Shown: positions 1 to 11,892, counted from the stretch's first letter. The stretch is DNA of 64,000 nt from Artemisia argyi (GCA_030686995.1 CM060680.1:201611322-201675321); one strand, 5' to 3'. The notes: generated from the letters alone by a model not told the origin. A program made the numbers and translations.

Positions 1-592
1 AGGATGGAAAGGTGTGTAAAGATTGAGGTTCCGGTTCATCAACACTAGGAATTTCCCTAGAACTAGGAGTAAGGTTATCACTACATGTATTCAAACCTAT
101 ATCCTCAAGTGGTGCCTGGTCCAAGGGTTCTACTTCTATTGGGGTTCCTATAGTCTCTTCTACTTCTTCCGGGTAAGTCACAGGCGATGTGTATGCCTCA
201 AATGACGGTAGGACTTGTGGGGTACTTAGTGGGCTTGGGTTTTCTACTATCTCTTCCATCACATCAATATCACCTATGTGTTCATCTTGTATTATGGTAG
301 TGCCTAACCATGACATGCATCTAGGTGGCTCATACAAAACTATCCTAGGTAAAGGCTCATATGGTGCATAGGTTTCACTAAGTGAGGCATTTTGAGGGGT
401 TGACGGAGCTCCTAAGGTGAATTCTTTAAAAGTCTTATGCCCTTGGCCTCTTTTCTCAAGGTACTCAATAAAATCAATATAAGATCCTGTCCTCCTCATT
501 TCATACGTCCATCTTGGTATATCCAAACTGGTGTACTTATATTTTTTCTGGTAAAACTCTAGTGTCTGACTTGGTGGATTCGCGTTCTCCAT
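1..592 (-). CDS. First ORF of an Athila-type element, N-terminal 197 codons (partial at left edge)
   Basis: An uninterrupted reading frame starts at the ATG at 592 and is still open at the window edge. It begins 183 nt after the end of the Athila LTR, the place where gag starts in the sister element at 53597. The protein opens MENANPPSQTLEFYQKKYKY and is rich in acidic residues and proline further on. I see no resemblance to the Athila Gag encoded at 53741-55483, although the two elements share LTR ends and primer-binding site. It could be a replaced or extra ORF ahead of gag, or a captured host sequence. No function is assigned. The absence of stops over 197 codons suggests a young copy. Start choice rests on position and on being the first ATG after the leader. 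Confidence 0.5.
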   Translation of the reverse strand, partial: MENANPPSQTLEFYQKKYKYTSLDIPRWTYEMRRTGSYIDFIEYLEKRGQGHKTFKEFTLGAPSTPQNASLSETYAPYEPLPRIVLYEPPRCMSWLGTTIIQDEHIGDIDVMEEIVENPSPLSTPQVLPSFEAYTSPVTYPEEVEETIGTPIEVEPLDQAPLEDIGLNTCSDNLTPSSREIPSVDEPEPQSLHTFPS

Positions 593-749
593 AATGGTTA
601 ACGGAATAGTCAATGAACTTAATTTACTAACAAAGGCACAAAGAAAAAGATAGACTAAAGAAATCCTACAAATAAAAATAAAATCTTACTAGAAAGGAAT
701 CTAGCAAGTAGACCTAATAAAAAGAAATTCTAACCTAGACAATAACTAT

Positions 750-768
750 TCCCCGGGCTGCGGCGCCA
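750..768 (-). promoter_or_regulatory. Primer-binding site of the Athila element (tRNA-Asp type)
   Basis: On the minus strand the sequence reads TGGCGCCGCAGCCCGGGGA, seven bases after the LTR end. It matches the tRNA-Asp-type site TGGCGCCGCTGCCGGGGA found at 53431 apart from a substitution and one extra C. This is the usual primer class of the Athila lineage. Confidence 0.75.
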
Positions 769-774
769 AAAACT

Positions 775-2290
775 TGATGCGTGGGAATCGCAACAGGCTT
801 TACCTCTCGAGGGATCTCGAAAAGCTTACAACCCCCACCAGGCAGTGTACCTGATCGTTGTAGTATAGTATAGTGACAAGTACCGGGGGATTGATCGTTC
901 AGCTTAGGAATAGTGTCGCTAGGATTAGAAAGCCTAAATACTAGTTCTAAAGGTGAGGGATGATTATTTTTGTGTTTTTATATTTTTAAGAAAGCAATTA
1001 AAAATCTCGGGTTTGAAGGATTTGGGCGGAATTAGTTGCTATTCAACTAACCCAAAAGCTACTAATTAAACTAATAAACAAGAAAATAAACTAAGGTTCT
1101 ACAAGATAAGTGAAGCATGTCTACCCATGATATGTTACTCCTTGCTAGCTATCCAATCCTACCTATTGAATTGTAACCTTGTTTTAATTGACGGGTTGTA
1201 TTCCTTAATACCATTCATGGGGTATCGCACATAACTCCCCAATTCTATGAGCTCTTATCTCCTCCTATACCATGCCCAACACAACCATAGGGATTGTAAA
1301 CAGTGGCTCATGCATTAAATACAACCAATAAAGACCTTAGTGCAATAGGTTCATGTTTCCTAAGACGTTCAAGTATGTTACCATTTGGAGATCTGCCAGT
1401 TTTCTTAAGCCTAACATATAAATCATTCAATCAAAACAAGAATCAATAGGAAACAAGGATTATAAACTAAACCAACTAGATCTATTGAAGTTGTCACGCC
1501 TTAATTGATGGAGATAGGTACAACATCAACAAGAAATCAATGAGATCTAATCAATTATATACAAGTTTCACATAATCATAAGTAGACACAAGGTGAATTA
1601 GCAAATCATCATCAAAGAAGAGCAAACAACAATGATAATGGAAAACATAATTAAGATAGAATCATCAAACCAATACATGATGTTTATGGAGTGATTGAAA
1701 CCCTCTAAGTTGTTAGAAAAACACCCACCTAAACCCAGGAATCGACCTTAGGGTTTAGGGCTTACAAAAAGTGAAGTTATGATGTTATATTTATAGGCAT
1801 GTTTTCTGTCGGCAAGGCTTGACGCCGTCAGGTCGTTTCTCTTGACGCCGTTAAGACCATTTTTTCACCAAATTGTAGATCTCTTCGTCCTCTTCGCGTG
1901 GGCTTTTGAATCACCTAAATCCGAGTTCGTATGCAAAAGTTATGACCAAAACAATATCAGCTACTCCGCGCGCAAGTTTTGACAAGTTAACACGTGACGG
2001 CCTTGGGTGACGCCTTCAAGTTCTCTCTGGGCCGTCACCACTTTTACTCTTGACGCCGTCACCAAAGTGCTCTTGACTCCGTCAGGTACTTTTCTCAGCA
2101 TGGAAAATTAAGTCTTTGGCGTTTTCTTCACTTTTATGCTCCAAAAACGTCCAAAATGCTTCCTTTTCCTGAATTCACTCCCAAAGGACCTAAAATCACA
2201 AAAGGAACGATTTAGGGCAATATTTGATCAAATAAATTCGAATTCGGGCTTAAATGACCCCCTAAAAACGGATCATTTTTCGCCTCATCA
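775..2290 (-). repeat. Athila 5' LTR, minus strand
   Basis: The LTR reads TGATGAGGCG at 2290 going down and ends CACGCATCA at 775. Both ends match the LTR at 52019-53424, whose limits are fixed by a TSD. The first ~200 bases and the last ~700 bases are closely alike in the two LTRs, while the middle differs, so they are separate subfamilies. A TATA box (TATAAATA on the minus strand near 1788-1796) lies downstream of TGACG-containing palindromes. The outer end abuts copia integrase sequence exactly at 2290/2291; bases 2291-2295 (TGTAT) are the expected TSD, whose partner is outside the window. Confidence 0.85.
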
Positions 2291-5102
2291 TGTATACCAA
2301 AGACAAGCCTTGTTCTTCCTGTCAAAAAGGAAAACACTACAGGGCATCATTCAAAACCAAACAAACCTTTTCCATCAAAAGCTGCCTACATCTTCTTCAT
2401 ATGGACCTTTTTGGACCTATCAGTCCAATGTCCATTCACCATGAGAAGTATACTCTGGTCATAGTGGATGAATACTCAAGATATACTTGGGTTTACTTCC
2501 TGACCAAAAAGAGTCAGGCAGCTGAAACCATCATGTCATTTGTCAGGAACATTGAAAATCAAAATGATGTTAAAGTTAAACAGATCAGGACTGACAATGG
2601 CACTGAGTTCGAAAACCAAGACCTTGAGTGTTTCTGTGATGAGAAAGGAATTTCTCAAAATTTCACTTCTCCCTATACTCCTGAACAAAATGGAGTAGCT
2701 GAAAGGAGAAATAGAACACTCATTGAGGCAGCAAGAACAATGTTAAATGGGTCAGTCCTCTCAAAACATTTCTGGACTGAGGCAGTTAAAACAACTTGCT
2801 ACACTCAAAATAGGTCAATCATTGTGAAAAGACACAATAAGACTCCTTATGAGATATTCAAAGGAAGGATCTCTGACATCAGCTACTTTCATGTATTTGG
2901 GTGTCCTGTGTTTATTCATAATCACAAGGATCACTTGGGTAAATTTGATGCCAAAGCTGATGATGGATACTTCCTGGGATATTCTCTGGTTTCTAAAGCC
3001 TTCAGGGTGTTCAACACAAGGAGACAACAAACTGAGGAAACTTATCACATTACTGTTGATGAGAGCACTGAATCCATCAGGTTCTCAAATTCCTCAGTTG
3101 AAGAAATTGGTATTGATGACTCATCAAGGTATCCTCCTGATGAGTATCATCCTGAGAACAATCCCTCAACCCAATACCAAGCTGATGCTGACGTCTCCGA
3201 TTACATCATCCCTCACAACCTACCCCAACCACCTATTAGTGAATTCATTGAAAGTCAACATGTCTCCAATGAGACTGCAACCACTGAACAAATTGTTCAG
3301 GAACCCTCAGAGCAAATTGTTCCCACAAATGTCACTGAAGCGCATAGTGATGACTCACCTCATGTTCCTGAGTCTGAACCTAATCAGTCTCCTTCAAGCT
3401 CAAATTCCTATCCCAAACCTCAGGATAGCTGGACTAGATCCAAAATCATTGAGCTTGTGAACATCATTGGTGAACCCACTGAAGGCATGCTCACAAGAAG
3501 CAAGGCTGCTAAACTCAAGGCCGCCTCTGCCAATATATTTCTTTATGATGACTATCTCTATGAAATAGAGCCAAAAAATGTCAAAGAAGCCCTGACCTAT
3601 GAAAGTTGGGTTCAGGCCATGAGAGATGAATTGGAGCAATTTGACAGAAATGATGTCATGACCCTTGTTGAATGCCCCAAGGGTGTTCTAATCATAGGTA
3701 TGAAATGGGTCTTTAAAAACAAGACCGATGAGAATGGCACAGTCATAAAAAATAAAGCAAGACTGGTTGCCAAATGATATAATCAACAGGAAGGTATAGA
3801 CTATGAGGAAACCTTTGCACCTGTTGCTAGAATGGAAGCCATCAGGATCTTCCTTGCCTATGCAACTTACATGAACTTTAAAGTTTACCAAATGGATGTT
3901 AAAAGTGCATTCCTAAATGGTAACATTAAAGAAGATGTTTATGTGCAACAGCCTCCTCGTTTTGAATGTAGTGAATACCCCAACCATGTCTACAAGCTTA
4001 ACAAGGCCCTTTATGGACTAAAACAAGCTCCCAGGGCATGGTATGAAACTCTTTCAGCCTTCCTGATCCAAAACAAGTTTGTCAGAGGAAAGATTGACAA
4101 CACACTGTTCATCTACAGAACAAAGAATGATGTCATTCTTGTTCAAGTGTATGTTGATGACATCATCTTTGGCTCCACAAGCTGCAAACTTTGCAATCAG
4201 TTTGAGAAACTGATGACCACAAAGTTTGAGATGAGCATGATGGGTGAACTCACATACTTTCTTGGACTACAAATCAAACAAACTGAAAAAGGAATATCCA
4301 TTTTCCAAGAAAAATACCTGAGGAACCTACTGAAGAAGTATGAGCTCACTGATTGCTCTTTAGTGAAGACCCCTATGGTTCCTCCAAACAACCTTGGCCC
4401 TGATCTCACTGGAAATCAGTGAATCAAACCCAATACAGAGGAATGATAGGCTCCCTGATGTACTTACTTGCCTCAAGGCCTGATATCCAATTCTCAGTCT
4501 ACCTATGTACAAGATATCAGGCTGATCCTAAAGAATCACATCTCACTGCTGTTAAGAGAATCATCAGGTACCTGAAAGGTACTCCAAACCTTGGTTTGTA
4601 TTACCCAAAATGTTTAGGATTTGATCTCAAAGGGTACACTGACTCTGACTACGCAGGACGTAATATGAATAGGAAAAGTACTTCAGGATTCTGGCATTTT
4701 CTTGGTGGTAAACTTGTGTGTTGGAGTACAAAGAAACAACAATCAGTGGCCATGTCCTCAGCTGAAGCTGAATATATGGCTGCTGTAGGATGTTGTGCAA
4801 ATGTACTATGGATGAAGAGCCAACTGAGTGACTATGGCATTTAGTATAAGATGGTACCTATCTTTTGTGATAATACAAGTGCCATAGCCATCTCAAACAA
4901 TCCAGTACTTCATCAAAGAACCAAACACATTGACATCAGATACCACTTCATCAGGGACCACATCACAAATGGAGAAATTGAACTACATTTCATCCCCACT
5001 GAGTATCAGCTAGCTGATATCTTCACAAAACCCCTGGATGAACCCACTTTCACAAGATTGAAAGCTGAATTGGGCATGTTGGACATAGAATCCGGAAACT
5101 GA
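2291..5102 (+). pseudogene. Copia pol fragment: integrase, reverse transcriptase, RNase H (degraded)
   Basis: The frame opens directly at the Athila junction with the second half of the integrase zinc finger (CSSCQKGKH), then the catalytic core with D in HMDLFGP, D in IRTDNGTEF and E in GVAERRNRTL. RT follows with YVDDIIFGST near 4150, and RNase H with TDSDYAG and the SSAEAEYMA block. The frame is broken by a TGA at 3775 where glycine is expected (LVAK-stop-YNQQ), a frameshift near 4415 and a TAG at 4842; the stop at 5100 is natural. Integrase catalytic residues are intact, so decay seems fairly recent. The apparent ATG at 2290 is an artefact: its A belongs to the Athila LTR and its TG to copia. 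Confidence 0.85.
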
Positions 5103-5714
5103 TCAAAAGTGTTCCAACCTGATGTAAATTCTCTAGGTCCCTTATCACACCCTTCTTGAAAACCAATTTTTTATTGAATGAAAAATCATTCAGGGGGCTC
5201 ATGATGAAAAATGGCATTGAATATCCTAACTAAATGCTCTAAGTACTTAGTTAGTAAATGTCCCAGGTAGGTAACTGATTTCTATTAAATATAGGTATAT
5301 ATGTCACTTACACAATTGGCATCCACTCCTTGGGCCCCAACATATCTCTCACCAAACACCACTGAGCATTAAATGCTCCCTCACACACAATAGTTGTGAT
5401 GATTTTTCCCTGCAAAAGTGCATTATTTGCAGAGCCACACAACTGTTCACCCCATGATGTGAGAAAAAATAGGAGCAATGGGGAATCGTGATATTTAATG
5501 CGGATATGCCGCTTCGGTTGAATAATATAAACCGTTGGTATCCGCAACATCACTACCCTAATTTCCACCCTATAAATACCCCCACAAAGAAGAACACACA
5601 CGCTTTAAAAAATCTTACCAAAACTCTTGCAAAATTATTTCAAGAATCATTTTGTTTTCAAAAAACTTTGTGTGCTTCTTCTTTGTTCAAAACCAGACCT
5701 TTTATCAAACAAAA
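5103..5714 (+). promoter_or_regulatory. Spacer between pol and the env-like ORF, with an internal TATA box
   Basis: No coding frame is seen here. A good plant TATA box (CCCTATAAATACCCCC, TATA at 5571) lies about 145 bases upstream of the env-like ATG at 5715. That spacing would suit separate transcription of the env-like ORF, giving a leader of roughly 115 bases. This is inference from position and sequence only. Confidence 0.45.
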
Positions 5715-8700
5715 ATGGCATCTTCAAAGGTCATAAAATACGCACCCAATGTGGATTTCCAAATGGAAAGCGTAGACCTCACCAAAAATAATGTGGTGGG
5801 GAACTTTGCCTACCCTGAAGGGTTCCCTGAATACAGGGATGTGGTGAAGTTCCTACAAAATTGTTTTCTCACCACCACATTCACAAAAACCCCCTGAGTC
5901 ATCTATCATGACTACTTGAGGGAATTTTGGTGTACAGCGGTGGTTGAAACCCTGATGCGCCAAAAGAGGCCAAAATCAGGTTCTCAGTGAAGAATGGAAC
6001 TAAGTTCCTAACTCTTGACTACAAAAGCTTTGTCAAAGCCACTGGCCTTGACTACACTGAGACCTTTGTTGCCCAACCAACTGAAGAGGAAGTTAGATAA
6101 CTCCTCTTGGAACTTGGGCCCTATGATAAACATCATCCTGATGTTTCTCCAGGGGCCCTACTGTCCAAAGCCCCCATAATCAAAACATGGTTCCCTGCCC
6201 CTTGGAGGATCCTGATGACATTTGTAATTCAGGTCCTTGGGGGGAATAAATCCTCAACTGAGCAACTAAACACTACTCAATCAATGATAGTGTACTGTCT
6301 CATTGAGGGTAAAAAGATTGACCTTGGAGAAATTATCTTCAGGGACCTCATAGCCAAATTGGGTGGGAAGTCTAGGCAAAAACACATGTCTTACCCTGGA
6401 TTCATTTCCTGTGCCCTGAATGACTTATTAGGGTCTGAGTATATCAAGCCTGACAGTGTCGGCTTTGAGCCTGATGTCTTACATAAGGCAAATTACTCAC
6501 GTGACCCTATTGAGGTAACATCTGTCGCCCTAACCACATATATGCTGACTGCTATACAGGGTGACAACATCATATCACTTATTCCCTCTCCCACCAAAAA
6601 GGTGAAGAGGAAGAAGGGACAGGAGTCCAGGAAGGTGGCTCAACCCAAGCCACTCGCCACTGAGACCTCTGCCCCTAAGCCTGACAAAAGGGGGCAACAA
6701 CAACAAAAGACCCTGACTTCGGACACCCTGAGAATTATAAGCCAGTCACTGACCCCAAAACAAAGGCCAACAGAGGGCACTGAGACATCAGACTCAGTGT
6801 CCTCGGGCGAACCCATTCCCAAAGGCTCTACTGACATAAACAAGTCAGTGGAGTTGGAACCAACTAAACCTTCACATCCTGCTAAAGACTCTCGCAAATC
6901 ACAACCAGAGTATCAGGGAGTAAGGGGTCCTAAACCCTCGGTGGGGCAACACTACTCCACTGAGAAGGGGATCCACAAACAATCACATCCTGCCAAAGGC
7001 TCGGGTAAACCACAACCCAAGCAACAGGGAGTTCTCGCCCTTAAATCTTCGACAGGCCAGTACAAGCCTGTTGGAAAAGGGGGCAAAACCACTCAGGTGC
7101 CTGATGAGGACATTCGCAAATCAAAGCTTTTGTCTGAGGGCACAAAAACTCATCCCAAAGACTCAGAGGGAAACATACAACCCGCCAATAGGGACACAAA
7201 TTTCACGGCTCCTCATGATTGCACTGAGAAACACCCATCAGTGTCTGAAGGGGTCACGGGGGACAAAGATTCAGAGGGACAACAGCCACCCGCTGATATG
7301 AAACCCACAACCAACCCCGAAGGTGCGTATAACTCGGGAACTGACCTTGAGGACCAGGTATATAAAACCCAATCTACCGGATTTGAGGGGTCAGGACTTG
7401 GCCAAAACGAAGGCAGGTCTTCTTATGAAGAGGAGCCGGATAACCTTCTTTTGCAGATTCAGTCCCTAGCTGATGCTCAGGCAGTTTTGTATTCTGATGA
7501 TGAATTCGATAGTGATGAAGAAGTTTTTAAGGCCGGAGATGATATGGAGCTTGAGGAGACAGTCCATGAACTAATTCCTCAGTCTCCTCAATCTTCTAAC
7601 CATGAAGTAGCTGACACACATTCCGAGCCAGAGTCCTCAAGAGATGATCAAGCTCCTATCACTGTGAAAGCCTTCACCAAATTCATCAAAAAGATTACTA
7701 ACATTTTGTACAGGGGGATCACTGATGAGGTCTTTGACGTGCACACTGAACAAGCGGTTCATTATCATGATCTCAAAGATGTTGTCGAAGACTTCAATGA
7801 TGATGTCAGGGAACAGAATGCCTCAGTTAACCATTCCCTGACACAGATGATCACTCGCCTGAATCAATTTGTGATATCCCTTAACCAGCTAAATGTAGGG
7901 GTTCAGTCTGTTCAAGAATCAGTCAAGGATGATCCTGAACTCACCAGGAAGCTACTTTAGGCATCTGAGACGTATCAGGTAAATTCAGTGGCCCTCACTG
8001 AGTTACTTGACTTGCTAAAGGGATCGAATGTTCAGGGTCTCACCACAACTGTGGAGTCTCTTAAATCTTCCTTCATCAAAATGGAAGAATCAGTGGCAGC
8101 TCAATCCCAAAGGTCCACTTCTCTGGCATGGACTCTGGGATCTAGGATGACAGCTCTTGAACAAGCTCAGGCTACACTTGACTCCAAAGTGTCCATCATT
8201 CAACAGGATACTCAGGAGATCAGGTCTATGATGACTGAAATCTTTCAAGCCTTCAAGGGTACATCTGCTTCGTCAGTTCCTCCAACACTTGCCATCACTA
8301 CTGTTCCGGTAAATGTTGAGGGGGAGAATGTTCCTGAAACCCCTGTTACTGACAAACAAGAAGCTGGACAGCCCTCTCACACTGAGGGGGAGCATGTCAC
8401 TGAGGCCACTCCAATCACTGAAGTTCCACCACAGGAGGAACCTGTCTCCTCCACTCTCAGGCAGGACAGAGGTAAAATGATTGCCACCACCTCTGAACCT
8501 GAATCAGTGCTCAAGCCTGCATGCACAATAGTCAGATATGATTCTGATGAACCCATCAGAGTCCCGTTTGAAATCAATGGAGTTGTGCATCATCTCACCA
8601 ATGCAGAAATTCAAGCCCACATGGAACGAATTAAGATTTTGTAAAAGGTCGCTGAAGAAGAGAGAATGAGCAAGCCTGCCCTTATAAAGGTTGTTCATGA

Positions 8701-9549
8701 GGAGGCTGAAAAGATTGGTTTGGATTCTGAGGCACTAGCAACTGAGCAAGCTGGTGCAGCCTTTAAAAAGGCTCAGGAAGAAGAGTTAAATGCTCTCAAA
8801 AGGGAAAGAGAAAATAAGCTCAGGAAGGACGCTCAAATCAGGAAACACAGGGTCGAAAAGTATACTTGGGTGATGAAAGAAAAGCTAAAACCTGAAACCA
8901 TCACTGACATTCAAATCCACAGAAACACCGATGCTGCAGTGGTCACGGTCTTCAGGGGGCATGATCAAAGAGTATTTGACGTCCATAAGCCATTTAGGTT
9001 TGCTGATTTTGGCATCACTGAACTTGATGAGCTTCGTCCTATCATTGCCAAGAAGAACAATGATGTAGTTCCCAACCTTCTCAAGTCACTGAAGGAAAGG
9101 TAAGACAGACTGAGAGCAATGCCTGAAGCTCTTAACATTCCCTCACTTTTTCCTGCCTCAACAAAAGAGACTGCTCCATCTAAGGCTTCCAGGAGGAAAA
9201 GGAAGCACATTGAGATGGAGCCTGAGATCAAAGTACCAGGGCTAGACTGTGACAGGTCGCTTCCTGAAGGGATCACTTTTGTGAACAATGCGGTCCTTGA
9301 AGCACCTGAAAGAGGCTTATGTTTCACTGATTAGTTTGGAAACCTAGCATTCCAAAGATGGTCTGATATGGATAAGGCAGAAGTCAAAGCAATGCTCATG
9401 TACCTCATATTGGCGTCCCCCATCAAGAGTACAGAGAACAAAAGATTCTGCCAGGACTTAGAAGCAATGATCAATGAACATCCTGAAAGACATCTACTCA
9501 GATCAAAGTAAGCAAAGCTTGAAGCCCTTGGATACCACCTGAAAATCTA
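5715..9549 (+). pseudogene. Env-like (3') ORF of the SIRE element, with in-frame stops
   Basis: The start is taken at the ATG at 5715 (MASSKVIKYAPN). A TGA at 5895 and a one-base frame change around 5960-5980 break the N-terminus. From about 5993 to 9549 a single frame holds, interrupted only by substitution-type stops at 6098, 7958, 8642, 9101, 9332 and about 9508. The protein of roughly 1270 residues has a conserved globular N-terminal part, a basic cluster KKVKRKKG near 6600, a long Pro/Ser/Thr-rich linker containing a degenerate internal repeat (6870-7080), an acidic patch DDEFDSDEE, and a C-terminal coiled-coil-rich part ending RKRKHIEMEPEIKVPG and an FQRWSD block. I recognise this as the long 3' ORF of Asteraceae SIRE elements. 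I see no clear signal peptide or fusion motif, so 'env-like' is positional. Confidence 0.75.
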
Positions 9550-9730
9550 ATCTGCAACAACTATCTTTTATTTTTTTGTAATTTGTAGGAATTGTAATAA
9601 CTATGAATAAACTTTGATGTTTTGTTTAAATTATGTGTCCTACCTATAATTACATCAACATTCTGTAAGAGATGAAGACCCCTGCAAACTCATACTGAAT
9701 CAAGATATACTTAGGCTATTTGTATGTTCA

Positions 9731-9743
9731 AATAGGGGGAGAT
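9731..9743 (+). promoter_or_regulatory. Polypurine tract of the SIRE element
   Basis: AATAGGGGGAGAT sits directly before TGTTGGGT, the start of the 3' LTR. It would prime plus-strand DNA synthesis. Confidence 0.8.
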
Positions 9744-10651
9744 TGTTGGGTCACTGAATTCCCCAATCTTCTTCTAACAAGGATTTGAACGTAAAATAAC
9801 CTAAGTATAAACAAGTTACTGAGTGAACAGTAACTCAGTGAGTCATCTTCAGGATGCTTAGACCGAGCCTAAGAAGAAAGGTTCTCCATTCAGTGAGGCA
9901 GAACTCAGTGAGTGTGATCTAAGCCAAGAAGAAGGTGATGGGTTCAGTGAGGATGACAATAACTCACTGAACCCCAAGACTCCTCAACAACTATCATGGT
10001 ACTAAAGACTAATGACTTGAAGACTGAAGTTTTGGCGTGACTGGGCGGGAAAGTTTGAACTGGTTCACTAAAGTGCTTTATCACTTTAAGGTCAAACTTT
10101 CCCCAAATGGTTAAAACCAGGCTGTCATCAGAAAGTGCCTTTTGGACTTAACCCAAAGAAGTTTCCCTTGCCAGGGAATAAAATCTATCAAGATTTTATT
10201 AAGGAACACTTAGGTCAATTGTATAATAGAGATGTTCACATTTGTGTATAAATAGATAGCATAAGTGAGGAGTAAACGTTGACAAGTTTGTACAATTAAT
10301 GCAAAGCATTCACAAACCACTTTTACTCCTCCAAAGAACAACACAACCCCTGAGATAGCTCAGTGGGTCCTTAGTTGTCACTCAAACATAGTTTTGAGTT
10401 TAGAGAGGAGTCAATACCACACTTGTCTTTTCAATCCCAAGTGTTATTCCGCAAACACTTGGGTACGATTCTTTTTGATTAACTTCTAATAAAGAATTAA
10501 ACGTTGAAAAATATTGTCTCTTCTGTTTACGTTGCTTTATTGTTAATCATTTATACATCTTTGTTAAAAGACATACAACTTGGTTACATTAGCTTTTTAG
10601 TTACTGTTAACCAAGTAAAAGGGACCAACAAAAACACGACTACACCCAACA
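9744..10651 (+). repeat. 3' LTR of the SIRE element
   Basis: The 908-bp LTR starts TGTTGGGT and ends ACCCAACA, a perfect 8-bp terminal inverted repeat. A TATA box (TATAAATA) is at 10247-10254 and an AATAAA signal at about 10489. The U3 part contains many copies of the heptamer TCAGTGA or its complement TCACTGA (for example near 9750, 9830, 9893, 9907, 9940, 9963). Five A residues follow at 10652-10656. Confidence 0.85.
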
Positions 10652-10692
10652 AAAAACACTTTGCTTTAATATTCAAGATTTCACTAAAACAA

Positions 10693-11766
10693 TGATCTTT
10701 TATGTGTCGTAAAAAACCCTAAACCAATTCTCTCTAGGTCTGGCGATTTCCGGCCGCCGCCACCTATAATTTCCGGCCAAAAACATTCCCTAAATCGTAT
10801 CTCTACCTATTAACGATCCTTGTTAACTGGTATGCAATCGATCTAGGAGGTGTTATACATGTGGTGGCGGTCGGTGGCTTTATTTTCTTGATCTTTTTAA
10901 TCGCTAGTCTTCTGGTTAGCGATCTATGAAAACCCATCGTTATATCCTCTTGATCATTAACGTTTCTGTGATGAGCTTTAACTGCGAAACCTTTTTTAAG
11001 GTTTCTTATTTTCATGTTTGATTCGTGATTGATGATTCGGGGCTGAACGATTTAATGGGACCCTATTTTTTAGTGTTTCGTTATTATGTTATTAACTGGT
11101 ATGTCGTCTTCATGTGCTGTTGCTGATTCTATTTTGTAAGTGGGTTATGAGAGATTGTATGTCAAGTTTTCTGGGTAATCTTGTTTTCAAAACCCTTTTA
11201 CTACCCATCACAAGATCTTTGTTCTGGTTTTGTGATCGGTGTGTTGGATGTTAGGGTTTGGGTAACCCTATGTCGGTGCAATTATGGTCCTTACGCTGAT
11301 TCGCGTTTAGTATCTGCTGCTGTATGTGATAGGTCGGTTAGGGTTGTGCTTAACCCTAGTTCATGTCTATGGATGATTCTTCATGCTGAATATTTTGCAT
11401 CTAGCAATTTATGGTTTACAGATCGTGTCATAGTGGAAGTGCTTGGAAGATCTACGATGACTTTGACTGCATCGTGATACTGTTAGTGTCCTTTGGGATT
11501 GAGGTGAGGGATATCACCCTCATCCTATGTACTTCAACGGTTCGTGCTGCTGGATGGATGTGGGATGTTCGCATCTCATGTTTTGTCTTGTTTTTATACC
11601 TAGTTTGATTCTTTGTAATTAGCTAGGTTTGGTATGTGTTTATGGCCTGTCATAAACACTTATTTATCAAGCACCTGTGCTTGAGGTTAATGTGGTACTT
11701 CAGCAACATTCCATACTTAATTGTTTTTTTGGTTATATTTACCGGGGTTTTCCCCTTTACCCAAAA
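10693..11766 (+). mobile_element. Retroposon (non-LTR type) with 18-bp target-site duplication
   Basis: AAGATTTCACTAAAACAA occurs at 10675-10692 and again at 11767-11784, flanking 1074 bp that ends in an A-rich tail. Long direct repeats plus a 3' A tail are the signature of target-primed reverse transcription (LINE machinery). The left part resembles a 5' leader (AAACCCTAAACC, then CCGGCCGCCGCC). The right part contains a pyrimidine/GGTTTTCCCC stretch as in some plant LINE 3' ends. No RT or endonuclease frame is present. It may be an internally deleted LINE, a long SINE or a processed copy of an untranslated RNA. Confidence 0.75.
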
Positions 11767-11867
11767 AAGATTTCACTAAAACAAAAACCAATATACTTGT
11801 TGGATGAAAGCAGTGTTTGGATGTGAGAATAAAAAAGGAAATAAGGTTTGCAGTTCTAAATTAAAGA

Positions 11868-11892
11868 GGGGGGGGGGGGGGGGGGGGGGGGG
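11868..11892. repeat. Poly-G tract (25 nt)
   Basis: An uninterrupted run of 25 G. Such runs are rare in plant DNA and error-prone in assemblies, so its length should be taken as approximate. Confidence 0.9.

Larger units (their letters stand above)
2291..10651 (+). mobile_element. SIRE-lineage Ty1/copia retrotransposon, 5' part displaced by Athila
   Basis: The order is integrase (truncated at its zinc-binding end), reverse transcriptase, RNase H, a spacer with TATA box, a very long env-like ORF, polypurine tract and 3' LTR. RT carries YVDDIIFGST, typical of the SIRE/Maximus lineage, and an env-like 3' ORF is a hallmark of that lineage. The 5' LTR, gag and protease should lie to the left of the window, beyond the nested Athila. 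Several stops and at least two frameshifts make this copy non-functional. The 3' LTR ends ACCCAACA and is followed by AAAAA, the possible TSD. Confidence 0.85.

Noticed and set aside
2849..3460. 203-codon plus-strand frame and other long frames inside pol and env-like regions
   Set aside because: They are shadows of the recognised integrase and env-like frames.
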